This document shows positions 44,010 through 52,228 of a stretch of DNA of 64,000 bases, piece after piece. The position numbers and the translations under genes were made by a program. Source of the DNA: an uncultured Bacteroidales bacterium. GTDB lineage: Bacteria > Bacteroidota > Bacteroidia > Bacteroidales > UBA932. Location: positions 1 to 64,000 of the forward strand of contig CAKUYQ010000008.1 of assembly GCA_934717185.1 (NCBI GenBank), written 5' to 3'. How positions within the stretch are numbered: the stretch's first letter is position 1; every line of letters starts with the position of its first letter. The notes beneath the pieces are model-generated. The model searched no databases. It was not told where the DNA came from and was given only the letters and a program-made list of their open reading frames with translations.

Positions 44010-44768
44010 ATGAGATACGTTAATAGAATAATTTCGGTAGCGTTTATTTTGTCTGCAATTATATCTTGTTCAAAGAATAACAATACAAATGAGGATATAA
44101 TCCACAATGAGCAAAAAATAGAATTTACATATGAACAATTTACAACATCTGAAGCGAAACTTCCATACAGAAAAGCTGAGATTTATGGCTCCAAAGATGG
44201 GAAATCTTCAATTGTCCTGTATCTGCATGGAGGTTCAAGCAAAGGGACAGATAACGTAACTCAGTTAAACGAAAAGGGAATTGATTCTATTGGGAACTAT
44301 CTATTTAAAAACCAAATTAAATCTGTTCTCATAGTTCCACAATGCCCTGCAGACAAGACTTGGGATGGTACATTAAAAACAGTTATAAAGTCTTTGATTG
44401 ATTCATACACCGCTAAAAGCGAAGTTGATAGACAAAGAATTTATTTATTAGGCGGTTCTATGGGAGGTACTGGAACATGGAGTATATTATCGGCCTACCC
44501 AAACATATTCGCCGCGGCAATGCCAGTTGCAGGCAACCCTTCAAGATGTGATGCAAGCAATGTTGCTACAACTCCGGTGCTTACCGTAATGGGTACTATG
44601 GATAAAATTATGAGTATAGAATCGGTAAAGTCATTTGCAGAGCAGGTTAATGCTTATGGCGGCAATATCAGGTTAGAGGTGGAGGATGGTTGGACACATG
44701 AACAAACATGTATAGAGAGCTATACTTCTGAACGTTTAAAGACACTTTTTGAGTATAAGAAATTATAA
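44010..44768 (+). CDS. Alpha/beta-hydrolase esterase lipoprotein
   Basis: 252 aa; lipobox IISC (Cys20). The alpha/beta-hydrolase core has YLHGGSSKG (oxyanion region), GGSMGGTGTW with the nucleophile Ser in G-x-S-x-G, VAGNPS and VMGTMD (acid region), and HEQTC carrying the catalytic His. It resembles PHB-depolymerase/feruloyl-esterase-like proteins. Six bp separate it from the preceding gene, so it closes the sigma operon. Substrate unknown. Confidence 0.8.
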   Translation: MRYVNRIISVAFILSAIISCSKNNNTNEDIIHNEQKIEFTYEQFTTSEAKLPYRKAEIYGSKDGKSSIVLYLHGGSSKGTDNVTQLNEKGIDSIGNYLFKNQIKSVLIVPQCPADKTWDGTLKTVIKSLIDSYTAKSEVDRQRIYLLGGSMGGTGTWSILSAYPNIFAAAMPVAGNPSRCDASNVATTPVLTVMGTMDKIMSIESVKSFAEQVNAYGGNIRLEVEDGWTHEQTCIESYTSERLKTLFEYKKL

Positions 44769-44779
44769 TCTGTACTTTC

Positions 44780-44817
44780 TTCCCGACAAATTCAACCGTT
44801 TGTCGGGGAATTTTTTT
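44780..44817 (+). terminator. Terminator built from an inverted TTGTCGGGAA pair
   Basis: TTCCCGACAAA (44780-44790) pairs with TTTGTCGGGGAA (one bulged G) around a loop of about 8 nt and is followed by seven T. It ends the sigma-factor operon 12 bp after the last stop. Confidence 0.88.
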
Positions 44818-44984
44818 CTATAAAGGTAAATTAGATAGGTAATTCTGTGATATATGTAAAAATATTTGTTGATGATGTGGTATTTTTGCATTTGCTTTTG
44901 TTGTATAAAGTCAAATAGTCGGATAATGCTTATGGTGTGTACTATAATTGGCTTTGTATTTTGTTATACTCTTTATTGTGAATT

Positions 44985-45129
44985 ATGAAACCGAACATGA
45001 AAATCTTTGAAATTAATTCGTCCAAGTTGATATATCAAAGATTTTCATCGTGAGAGAGAACGATAGTGAACGGCTATCAGACTCTCATAAATTTTTAATT
45101 ATTATTTTGAAATTAAAAATTTTGATAGT
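44985..45129 (+). repeat. Structured tandem repeat, copy 1 (145 bp)
   Basis: Three hairpins in series: ATGAAAATCTTTGA/TCAAAGATTTTCAT (perfect 14 bp, 24-nt loop); GTGAGAG/CTCTCAT with an inner GATAG/CTATC; AAATTTTTAATT/AATTAAAAATTT (perfect 12 bp). A 22-codon frame (44985-45053, starting MKPNMKIFEI) overlaps the first hairpin. The unit ends in GATAGT just before the next ATG. Confidence 0.85.
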
Positions 45130-45275
45130 ATGAAACCGAACATGAAAATCTTTGAAATTAGTTCATCCAAGTTGATATATCAAAGATTTTCATCGTGAGA
45201 GAGAACGATAGTGAACGGCTATCAGACTCTCACAAATTTTTAATTATTATTTTTTAAATTAAAAATTTTGATAGT
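45130..45275 (+). repeat. Structured tandem repeat, copy 2 (146 bp)
   Basis: Nearly identical to copy 1. Differences include two bases in the first loop (one synonymous, one Asn-to-Ser in the 22-codon frame, 45130-45198) and T-to-C in the second hairpin, which turns a G-U pair into G-C. All three stems are kept. The unit ends exactly at the ATG of the metallophosphoesterase gene. The rest of the 44769-45275 gap is the terminator and A/T-rich sequence. Confidence 0.85.
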
Positions 45276-46382
45276 ATGAAATATATGTGGATGATAGTTT
45301 TTCTTGTACTGCCATTTTTAGGTTTAGGTTACGTAATGTGGCATGTATGGCGGATTCTGCCGTTTCCTAATGTAGTAAAGTATGTTGTGATTGCGGCTTG
45401 CATTGTTGCTTTTCTTACGGTGTTTTTAACTTTTACGGGGGCAATAGATAAATTACCGTTAAATATTGCGTCTGCATTATACGAAACCGGTACCTCTGCA
45501 TTGATTGTTTTGCTTTATGCAGTGATGGTGTTTCTTCTATTAGATATAGCGCGTATTTGCCATATAATTCCAAAAGGATGGCTTTGTGCAAACGCTTACA
45601 CATCTGTTGCTGTTCTGCTTGTTATTGTAGCAATTTTGGTATATGGTAATATAAATTTTAACAACAAAAGAAGAATAGAGCTGTCATTGGAAGCCTATTT
45701 TGGTATAGGAGAGGATCCAGTTAAGATTGTGCTTTTGAGCGACCTTCACCTTGGATACGGTAATAGAAGAGCAGATTTTGCTAAGTGGGTAGATAAAATT
45801 AACGCAGAAAAGCCGGATTTGATTTTAATTGGGGGCGATATAATTGATACGAGCATTAAACCGCTGTTGGAGGAGAATGTAGCGGAGGAGTTTAAAAGGT
45901 TTAATGCACCTGTTTACGCCTGCCTTGGCAATCATGAATATTATAGCGGCAAAGAACGTGCAATAGAATTTTATAAAAAGGCGGGAATAAATCTTCTTAT
46001 AGACAGTGTGGCAACCATAGGCAAAATATCCATTATAGGAAGGGATGACAGAACAAACGGTAATAGAAAGAGTGTTGATGAACTTGTCAAAAATGTGCCG
46101 CAACTCAACTATATGATTCTGTTGGACCATCAACCTTATAATTTAAGCGAAGCGGATTTTGCAGGGATTGATTTTCAATTTAGCGGTCATACGCATAGAG
46201 GGCAGGTTTGGCCTGTTTCCTTAATAACAGATTATATCTTTGAAAAATCACATGGTTATCTACGGAGATGGGATACAGACTATTATGTGAGCTCGGGGAT
46301 TGGAATTTGGGGTGGCAAATTCAGGATTGGGACATACAGCGAGTATGTTGTAGCAACAATTACTTCAAGTAAAAAGAGCTAA
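45276..46382 (+). CDS. Membrane-anchored metallophosphoesterase
   Basis: 368 aa. About four N-terminal transmembrane helices (5-22, 35-53, 72-92, 108-126) are followed by a calcineurin-like domain: SDLHLG (155-160), GGDIID (186-191), GNHEYY (218-223) and SGHTHRGQ (about 303). This matches the YkuE/YaeI-like family of membrane-linked phosphoesterases with two catalytic metals. The substrate is unknown; lipid-linked or cyclic phosphodiesters are possible. Its start codon directly follows a duplicated structured leader. Confidence 0.88.
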   Translation: MKYMWMIVFLVLPFLGLGYVMWHVWRILPFPNVVKYVVIAACIVAFLTVFLTFTGAIDKLPLNIASALYETGTSALIVLLYAVMVFLLLDIARICHIIPKGWLCANAYTSVAVLLVIVAILVYGNINFNNKRRIELSLEAYFGIGEDPVKIVLLSDLHLGYGNRRADFAKWVDKINAEKPDLILIGGDIIDTSIKPLLEENVAEEFKRFNAPVYACLGNHEYYSGKERAIEFYKKAGINLLIDSVATIGKISIIGRDDRTNGNRKSVDELVKNVPQLNYMILLDHQPYNLSEADFAGIDFQFSGHTHRGQVWPVSLITDYIFEKSHGYLRRWDTDYYVSSGIGIWGGKFRIGTYSEYVVATITSSKKS

Positions 46383-46560
46383 AGCCAACGCCATATTAGT
46401 TGATAGTTTATTGTTTATAGTAAGTCAATTAGTAGATATTTTTTCATATTTACGCTATACACTTTCAAACTAATTAAAGCCAAAGCCAAAGCTTTTCTCT
46501 ATACACTATAAACTCTCAACAATAAACTTGATTAAGGCCAAAGCTAAAGCAATTTTTTTT
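46380..46560. repeat. GCCAAA/GCTAAA hexamer tract with TTTATAGTTTATTG-like filler
   Basis: AAAGCCAAAGCCAAAGC, AAGGCCAAAGCTAAAGC and AGCCAACGCC units are mixed with TATACACTATAAACT-type sequence. The tract fills most of the gap between the phosphoesterase and the rSAM-linked lipoprotein. Confidence 0.6.
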
Positions 46561-46630
46561 TCATTTTAGATGCAGTGTTTTATTTTTTTTGCGTTTATAT
46601 ATCAAAAGCAATTTAATAATTTATCAAAAA

Positions 46631-47122
46631 ATGAAACTTAAACTGAATAACCATTATTATTCTGCTATGGCGGTTCTTTTGCCTCTGCTTGGCTTTCAAT
46701 CTTGTGATGACGTATTTAATTTTAATCAAAAGTGTGAATATGGCTGTCCAACAGCTGATTATAAATTTAAAGGTGATGTTACAACTGAAGATGCAACTCC
46801 TGTAAAGGGAATTAAAGTTGTTGTTATTAAAAAGTATGACAGTAAAGCACATCGTATTGATTCCACATTAACCAATGAACAGGGTAAATATTTGATTAGT
46901 AAGGAGAAAAGTAGTATTTTGAATTTGGATTACGACATAAGATATGAAAATCTATATGTTACCTTTGAAGATATAGATGGAAAAGAGAATGGCGGTTCTT
47001 TTGCCTCCGATACCCTTAAAAACAGTAGCCTAAAGGTTACCAAGACAAAGGATGGTGATGGCAGCTGGTACAATGGTGAGTTTGAGATAGAGGGTAACAT
47101 AAAGCTCAAGAAAAATGAGTAG
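46631..47122 (+). CDS. Radical SAM-associated lipoprotein (lipoprotein/rSAM system)
   Basis: 163 aa from the ATG at 46631 (the longer frame starts at a TTG, 46589). Lipobox FQSC (Cys25), then a short Cys-containing segment CEYGCPTADYKF (Cys35, Cys39), then a carboxypeptidase-regulatory/CnaB-like beta domain (VTTEDATPVKGIKVVV..TNEQGKY, about 48-100). It overlaps the radical SAM gene by 8 bp. This pairing matches the rSAM/lipoprotein system described in Bacteroidetes by genome comparison; the Cys-rich segment is the likely modification site, which is inference. Confidence 0.8.
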   Translation: MKLKLNNHYYSAMAVLLPLLGFQSCDDVFNFNQKCEYGCPTADYKFKGDVTTEDATPVKGIKVVVIKKYDSKAHRIDSTLTNEQGKYLISKEKSSILNLDYDIRYENLYVTFEDIDGKENGGSFASDTLKNSSLKVTKTKDGDGSWYNGEFEIEGNIKLKKNE

Positions 47123-48191
47123 AGTAGAGCCATTGTCTCTAAAAAGAAAGATAGCCTTGGAGATTGTCCGCAAGGCGTATGACAAATGCGTAGAGGAACA
47201 CCCTTTAAAGCAGCTGTTTTGGGAGTGTACTTTAAGATGCAATCTCAGTTGCCGCCACTGTGGCAGTGATTGCAAGACGAGTGCCGGTGTAAAGGATATG
47301 CCGTTAGAGGATTTTCTTGGTGTGTTGGGTAAAATTAAGGCAAGAACAGATCCCCACAAGGTATTTGTAATAATTTCAGGAGGCGAACCTCTTATGCGAA
47401 GTGATATTGCCGAGTGCGGCAAAGCCATTTACGAGAAGGGCTTTCCTTGGGGCATGGTTTCTAACGCTCTCTTTTTGACGCCGGAAAAGTTCCAATCTTT
47501 GCTGAACGCCGGGCTTCATACGATGACAGTTAGTTTGGATGGTATTGGCGATGAACATAATTGGATGAGGGGCAATAAAAATAGCTTTGATATGGTATCC
47601 GGTGCCATAGATATGTTGGTTGCTTCCAAACAGGTTAAGTTTGACGTAATGACCTGTGTAAACCGTCGCAATTATGCACATTTACAAAATATTAAAAATT
47701 TCCTTATTGAAAAGGGTGTAAAGACATGGAGAGTGGTGGCTGTGTTTCCTGTTGGACGTGCAGCAAAAGATCCTGATATGTGCCTATCTAAAGAGGAGTA
47801 TAAAGGTATTTTAGAGTTTATCAAGCAGACAAGGAAAGAGGGCTTCATAGATGTAAGTTATGGGTGCGAAGGGTTTATGGGAAATTTTGAAGGCGATATA
47901 CGCAACCATTTCTTTGCATGTCAGGCGGGCGTGACTGTTGGTTCGGTGCTTGTAGATGGCTCTATTTCTGCATGCCCGAGCATTCGCGCCAATTTTCATC
48001 AGGGAAATATCTATGACGATGATTTTATGGATGTTTGGTTAAACAGGTTTGAGCCATACAGAAACAGGGAGTGGATGCGCAAGGGGGAATGTGCAGATTG
48101 CAAATATTTTAAGTACTGCCGTGGAAGCGGAATGCATTTAAGGGACGATAATGGAAATCTAATAGCCTGCCCGCTGCACAGGTTACAATAA
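47115..48191 (+). CDS. Radical SAM/SPASM enzyme of the lipoprotein/rSAM system
   Basis: 358 aa. Cys42, Cys46 and Cys49 form the CX3CX2C site (RCNLSCRHCG). SGGEPL (about 95) binds SAM. The C-terminal SPASM-type region has Cys residues in SACPSIRANFHQGN, CADCKYFKYCRG and IACPLH that bind auxiliary Fe-S clusters. SPASM enzymes modify peptides or proteins, and the overlapping lipoprotein gene is the obvious substrate candidate. Cytosolic; the modification would precede export. Confidence 0.9.
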   Translation: MSRVEPLSLKRKIALEIVRKAYDKCVEEHPLKQLFWECTLRCNLSCRHCGSDCKTSAGVKDMPLEDFLGVLGKIKARTDPHKVFVIISGGEPLMRSDIAECGKAIYEKGFPWGMVSNALFLTPEKFQSLLNAGLHTMTVSLDGIGDEHNWMRGNKNSFDMVSGAIDMLVASKQVKFDVMTCVNRRNYAHLQNIKNFLIEKGVKTWRVVAVFPVGRAAKDPDMCLSKEEYKGILEFIKQTRKEGFIDVSYGCEGFMGNFEGDIRNHFFACQAGVTVGSVLVDGSISACPSIRANFHQGNIYDDDFMDVWLNRFEPYRNREWMRKGECADCKYFKYCRGSGMHLRDDNGNLIACPLHRLQ

Positions 48192-48195
48192 TAAT

Positions 48196-48254
48196 CTTCC
48201 CGACATATAATCCCAAGTAATGTCTGCCAACATAAAGGGTTATTTGTCGGGAAG
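48196..48254. repeat. Inverted pair of the TTGTCGGGAA motif between convergent genes
   Basis: CTTCCCGACA and TGTCGGGAAG (10 bp) flank a 39-nt loop between the rSAM stop and the bcp stop. It may act as a weak bidirectional terminator. Confidence 0.6.
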
Positions 48255-48263
48255 AATATTACT

Positions 48264-48707
48264 TTACTTAATTTGGGCTGCGGCATTTTTGGTATCTACC
48301 TTATCTATAATATCTATGATTGTGCCGTTCTCGTCTATGACAAAGGTGCGGCGTAGTGTGCCCATAAATTCGCGTCCCATGAATTTTTTCTTGCCCCAAC
48401 TTTCGTAGGCCTGAGTGATTGTAGTGTCCTCATCTGCGATGAGCGGAAACGGCAAGTTGAACTTCTCTATGAATTTTGAGTGAGATTTTGGGTTGTCTTT
48501 ACTTACACCAACAATGGAGTAGCCTTTGCTTAAAAACATATTGTAGTTGTCTCTAAAGCTGCAGGCCTCTGCCGTGCATCCCGGTGTGTTATCTTTTGGA
48601 TAAAAGTACAGTACAAGTTTACGCCCTGCAAAATCTGAAAGTTTAATCTCTGCTCCAAGCTGGTCTTTGCCGCAAAAATCCGGAGCTTTATCGCCTATCT
48701 TTAACAT
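48264..48707 (-). CDS. bcp: Thiol peroxidase of the Bcp (PrxQ) type
   Basis: 147-aa cytosolic peroxiredoxin. Peroxidatic Cys44 in the TPGCT motif and resolving Cys49 five residues on (TPGCTAEACSF) are diagnostic for Bcp/PrxQ. It reduces hydroperoxides using thioredoxin. Length is normal. Confidence 0.93.
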   Translation of the reverse strand: MLKIGDKAPDFCGKDQLGAEIKLSDFAGRKLVLYFYPKDNTPGCTAEACSFRDNYNMFLSKGYSIVGVSKDNPKSHSKFIEKFNLPFPLIADEDTTITQAYESWGKKKFMGREFMGTLRRTFVIDENGTIIDIIDKVDTKNAAAQIK

Positions 48708-48817
48708 AGCTGTATATTTTTTTGAATTCTGTTTGATACAACGTACAAATTTAATTAAAGTTTGATTGAAATATAAAACAAAGTAGAGTTCGGTAAAAGC
48801 TCATCTCTTTTATGTCA

Positions 48818-48836
48818 TAAATTTGCTATAAGTTTG
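48818..48836 (+). promoter_or_regulatory. Two overlapping-range -7 elements for the nitroreductase gene
   Basis: TAAATTTG (48818-48825) and TAAGTTTG (48829-48836) both fit TAnnTTTG and lie just upstream of element R4, so R4 would be in the leader. Confidence 0.35.
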
Positions 48837-48840
48837 ACTA

Positions 48841-48940
48841 TGTAAGCGTTAAAAAATAAGTTGGTAAAGATTTAGCTGAGAAAAGAAATATAGACCGAAA
48901 AGACAATTAAAGATTACCAAGTTATTTTTTTAAGATTACT
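48841..48940 (+). repeat. Palindromic leader element R4 (100 bp)
   Basis: Full arms and core, but lacking 8 bp (GTATTTTT-like) at the spot where R2 and R6 are deleted and R5 carries an insert. The AAGATTACT end lies 44 bp before the nitroreductase ATG, the same orientation to the gene as the other leader copies. Confidence 0.85.
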
Positions 48941-48984
48941 ATATTTGCAGATGATGATGTATATAATTGATTGAAGTTGTAATT

Positions 48985-49509
48985 ATGAATGAGATTATTG
49001 AAAACATGAAAACCCGCAGGAGTGTGCGCGGGTTTGATGCAAACAGAATGCCGTCCGACGATTTGATAAATGAGGTTATTGAGGCCGGTACATATGCACC
49101 TACAGGAAGAGGAGCGCAAAGTCCCATTATCATAAAGGTTACAGATAAGAAGACAAGAGATCTTTTATCTAAGATGAATGCCTCTATAATGGGAACGGAT
49201 ATGGATCCGTTTTATGGTGCTCCTGTTGTACTTATTGTTTTGGCAGACAGAACAAAGCCGACATATATTTATGACGGTTCTTTGGTAATGGGAAATCTTT
49301 TGAATGCCGCTCATGCCGTTGGACTTGGCAGCTGTTGGATTCACAGGGCCAAAGAGGAGTTTGATTCTGCAGAGGGGAAGGAGTTGCTAAAAAAATGGGG
49401 AGTAGAAGGTAACTATGAGGGAATCGGCCATTGTGTTTTAGGTTATGCGCTTCCTGGTTGTACTGCAGAATGCAGGCCTCGCAAAGAGAATTATGTTTAC
49501 AATGTATAG
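48985..49509 (+). CDS. Nitroreductase-family flavoprotein
   Basis: 174 aa from the ATG at 48985 (TTG at 48967 rejected). TRRSVRGF at the N-terminus binds the FMN phosphate, followed by APTGRGAQSP and a C-terminal GHCVLGYALPG. NAD(P)H-dependent reduction of nitro compounds or quinones is typical of the family; the natural substrate is unknown. Its stop is 2 bp from the stop of the convergent MATE gene, with no terminator between. Confidence 0.88.
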   Translation: MNEIIENMKTRRSVRGFDANRMPSDDLINEVIEAGTYAPTGRGAQSPIIIKVTDKKTRDLLSKMNASIMGTDMDPFYGAPVVLIVLADRTKPTYIYDGSLVMGNLLNAAHAVGLGSCWIHRAKEEFDSAEGKELLKKWGVEGNYEGIGHCVLGYALPGCTAECRPRKENYVYNV

Positions 49510-49511
49510 CG

Positions 49512-50858
49512 CTATTTGATTTTCAGCGATTTAAAGTAGTGCCGTATAATTGGCACCGCCATAGCAAAAGAGAAGATGTCTGCAACTGCTTGGCTAATCT
49601 CAACGCCCAACAGTCCAAAGAAGTGTGGCAAAATGAGAATGGCCGGAATAAGATAGAGTCCGTTTCGCGCAGAGGCTAAGAGGTTTGCAGATATTGTTCT
49701 TCCACTTGTCTGTAACATCATGTTGCTTGCAGTTAGAAATGCTGCAATGGGAAATGTTATCACCTGCCAGCGGAGAGCAACTGAGCCTACTGCAACCACA
49801 TGTGGATCGTGCCTTAGCATATCTATAAGTGAATCTGCAAAAGCGAACGTTAATATGCAGATAGGCAGAAGAATAACAATATAGGTTTTGAGACAGAAAT
49901 AAAAGCCTTCCCTTACACGCCTGTAGAGCTTTGCCCCATAGCAGAATCCGCACAACGGTTGAAAGCCTTGTCCTATTCCAATGATAATTGCAAATATAAA
50001 GAAAGTTACTCTTGTTACAATGGACATACCTGCAATAGTAGCGTCTCCGTATGCGCCGGCTGCAACATTCAGCAGCATTGTGGATAACGAAGCAAGACCT
50101 TGTCTGGAAAGAGACGGAGTTCCGCCTTTAAATATTTCAATATAAAAATGCTTATTAAAGGAGAAGTCCTTAATTTTTATGGGAAGATTGCCTCCTCTGA
50201 ATGACATGTATAAAAGTACTAAAAATCCTGCAATCTGGCTTATAAGAGTTCCAATGGCGCAACCAACAATCCCAAGTTCAAATGTGAACATAAATAGGGG
50301 AACAAGAGCTACATTCAATATAGCTCCGGTTAGCATTCCATACATGGCGTTACGGGCGTTCCCTTGGAATCGCATCTGGTTGTTAAGCACCATTGAACCT
50401 GTCATAAAAGGAGCTCCAAGAGCAACAATACCAAGATATTGCATTGTGTATGGCAAAATAGTCGGCGAGGAACCTAATACAACAGACAACGGCTCCAAAA
50501 ATAGCAGGCATAATAGTGAAACAGCTGAGCCGAACAGCAGTGCGCATATAAAGGAGGTTGCAATCATCCGGCTCGCCAACTGTGTCTCTTTAGCTCCTAA
50601 TTTGCGGGATACATATGTGCCGGAACCCTGACCGAAAAAAAATCCTATTGCCTGAATGGCAGACATAATAGGGAAAGCAACACCAACAGCAGCTGTGGCT
50701 TGCGTGTTAAGCAATCCAACGTACCAAGTATCCACAATATTGTAAATACTTGTAACAAGCATGCTTATAACTGTTGGTACAGCCATGGTAAGGATGACTT
50801 TGCCAACAGGTGCCGTCGTTAAAAATGTGTAATTGTCTTTATTATGATTTATCCTCAA
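49512..50858 (-). CDS. MATE-family efflux transporter
   Basis: 448 aa with about 12 transmembrane helices in two similar halves. AVPTVISMLVTSIYNIVDTWYVG (key part TSIYNIVDTWYVG, about 37-49) and GQGFQPLCGFCYGA in the second half are characteristic of MATE cation-coupled exporters. The frame has no ATG before the first helix, so translation probably starts at the TTG at 50858. The preceding permease gene ends 50 bp upstream on the same strand. Confidence 0.9.
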   Translation of the reverse strand: MRINHNKDNYTFLTTAPVGKVILTMAVPTVISMLVTSIYNIVDTWYVGLLNTQATAAVGVAFPIMSAIQAIGFFFGQGSGTYVSRKLGAKETQLASRMIATSFICALLFGSAVSLLCLLFLEPLSVVLGSSPTILPYTMQYLGIVALGAPFMTGSMVLNNQMRFQGNARNAMYGMLTGAILNVALVPLFMFTFELGIVGCAIGTLISQIAGFLVLLYMSFRGGNLPIKIKDFSFNKHFYIEIFKGGTPSLSRQGLASLSTMLLNVAAGAYGDATIAGMSIVTRVTFFIFAIIIGIGQGFQPLCGFCYGAKLYRRVREGFYFCLKTYIVILLPICILTFAFADSLIDMLRHDPHVVAVGSVALRWQVITFPIAAFLTASNMMLQTSGRTISANLLASARNGLYLIPAILILPHFFGLLGVEISQAVADIFSFAMAVPIIRHYFKSLKIK

Positions 50859-50908
50859 CTTTATCCAATTATAACAAAATATCCCAAAATGAGAGCGGAA
50901 GCCATTTT

Positions 50909-52108
50909 TTATTTAGTTTCTGCTTTGTTTGGAAGGAGAAGATTAAGTATAACCCCTACAATAGAAGCAAGTCCTATGCCTGAGAATGAGAATGTTCCAA
51001 ACTCTATTACAGCACCGCCAATTCCTATGGTTAGAATGAGGGATGAGATGATAAGGTTACGAGTTGAACCCATATCTACTTTTGCCTGTATCATGTTGCT
51101 TATTCCAACAGATGCTATTGTTCCAAACAAAAGGAGCATAATACCACCAAGGACAGCTTGCGGAATTGTTTGAATGAGTGCTCCTACTTTGCCTATTACA
51201 GAAAGGAGTATTGCAGAGACTGCCGAGATTCTTAATACAGAGGGATCTGTTACTTTGGTGAGCGAAACGGCACCGGTAACTTCTGAATAAGTTGTTACAG
51301 GAGCTCCACCTAAAAAAGCGGCTAAGCAGCAGGAAAGGCCGTCTCCTAATAAGGTTCTGTGCAAGCCCGGATCTTTTACAAAGTCTTTGTTAGCAATTGA
51401 ACTTATGGCGTACATATCACCTATATGTTCAATTATGGGGGCAATTGCTACCGGAGCCATAAAGAGTATTGCCTGCCATGAAAAACTCATTTGAGATAGT
51501 TTTGGAAGTGAGAACCAAGAGGCAGTTGCAACTGCCGAGAAGTCCATTGAGTCTCTAAAGAAGAGAAGCGAAACAGCGTATCCTGCCAAAGCTCCAAAGA
51601 CTACAGGTATGAGTTTGAATATCCCTTTACCCCAAATTGATGTTGCAATTGCAACTGCCAATGAAATTAAAGCTAAGGTCCAGTTGGATTCTGCCATCTT
51701 TACACCTGAACCTGCAAGTGACAGTCCTATAAGTATTATTACCGGACCAATTACAATTGGAGGAAAGAGCTTTTTAATGAGACCAATTCCAAATGTTTTA
51801 ACAAGCAGGCTCATAAGCATATATACTACGCCAACAGAAACTAATCCGCAAAACATTCCCGGCATTCCGTAAAGTTCTGTAGCTTTTATTATTGGAGCAA
51901 TAAAGGCAAAGCTGCTGCCTAAATAGATTGGAACTTTCCCTTTGGTAACCGCATGGAAAATTAGTGTTCCAAGCCCTGCTGCCAACAGGGCTATGGCAGG
52001 ATCAAAACCAACTAAAAGGGGAACTAATACTGTAGAACCAAAGGCTACAAACATAAATTGTATGCCTATGATTGTGCGTTTTGCGGGTGAGAGTGTGTGT
52101 TCTGTCAT
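50909..52108 (-). CDS. uraA: Uracil-xanthine (NCS2) permease
   Basis: 399 aa with about 14 transmembrane segments of the NCS2/UraA fold: FVAFGSTVLVPLL at the start, GSSFAFIAPI (about 60), GPVIILIGLSL, and the TTYSEVTGAVSLTKV signature (about 272) that contains the substrate-site Glu. It imports uracil or another nucleobase with protons. It may act with the nucleoside kinase at 35 kb in salvage. Confidence 0.9.
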   Translation of the reverse strand: MTEHTLSPAKRTIIGIQFMFVAFGSTVLVPLLVGFDPAIALLAAGLGTLIFHAVTKGKVPIYLGSSFAFIAPIIKATELYGMPGMFCGLVSVGVVYMLMSLLVKTFGIGLIKKLFPPIVIGPVIILIGLSLAGSGVKMAESNWTLALISLAVAIATSIWGKGIFKLIPVVFGALAGYAVSLLFFRDSMDFSAVATASWFSLPKLSQMSFSWQAILFMAPVAIAPIIEHIGDMYAISSIANKDFVKDPGLHRTLLGDGLSCCLAAFLGGAPVTTYSEVTGAVSLTKVTDPSVLRISAVSAILLSVIGKVGALIQTIPQAVLGGIMLLLFGTIASVGISNMIQAKVDMGSTRNLIISSLILTIGIGGAVIEFGTFSFSGIGLASIVGVILNLLLPNKAETK

Positions 52109-52138
52109 AAAAGGAATTGGTTACATAAAATTTGAACG

Positions 52139-52197
52139 CAAAAATAATTGATTTGCCCCAAAAAGGGGGCGTTTACCTTTAATTTATTGTAATTTTG
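52139..52197. promoter_or_regulatory. Divergent -7 elements for uraA and the men cluster
   Basis: Minus-strand TATTTTTG (52139-52146) is 30 bp from the uraA start. Plus-strand TAATTTTG (52190-52197) points to the men genes with a leader of about 230 nt that runs through the hexamer tract. Confidence 0.4.
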
Positions 52198-52228
52198 TGC
52201 GTGAATGACGAAGCTTTGTAAATATGCA

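Noticed and set aside
44985..45275. CRISPR array
   Set aside because: Only two units of 145 bp, directly abutting with no unique spacers, and no cas genes in the window.
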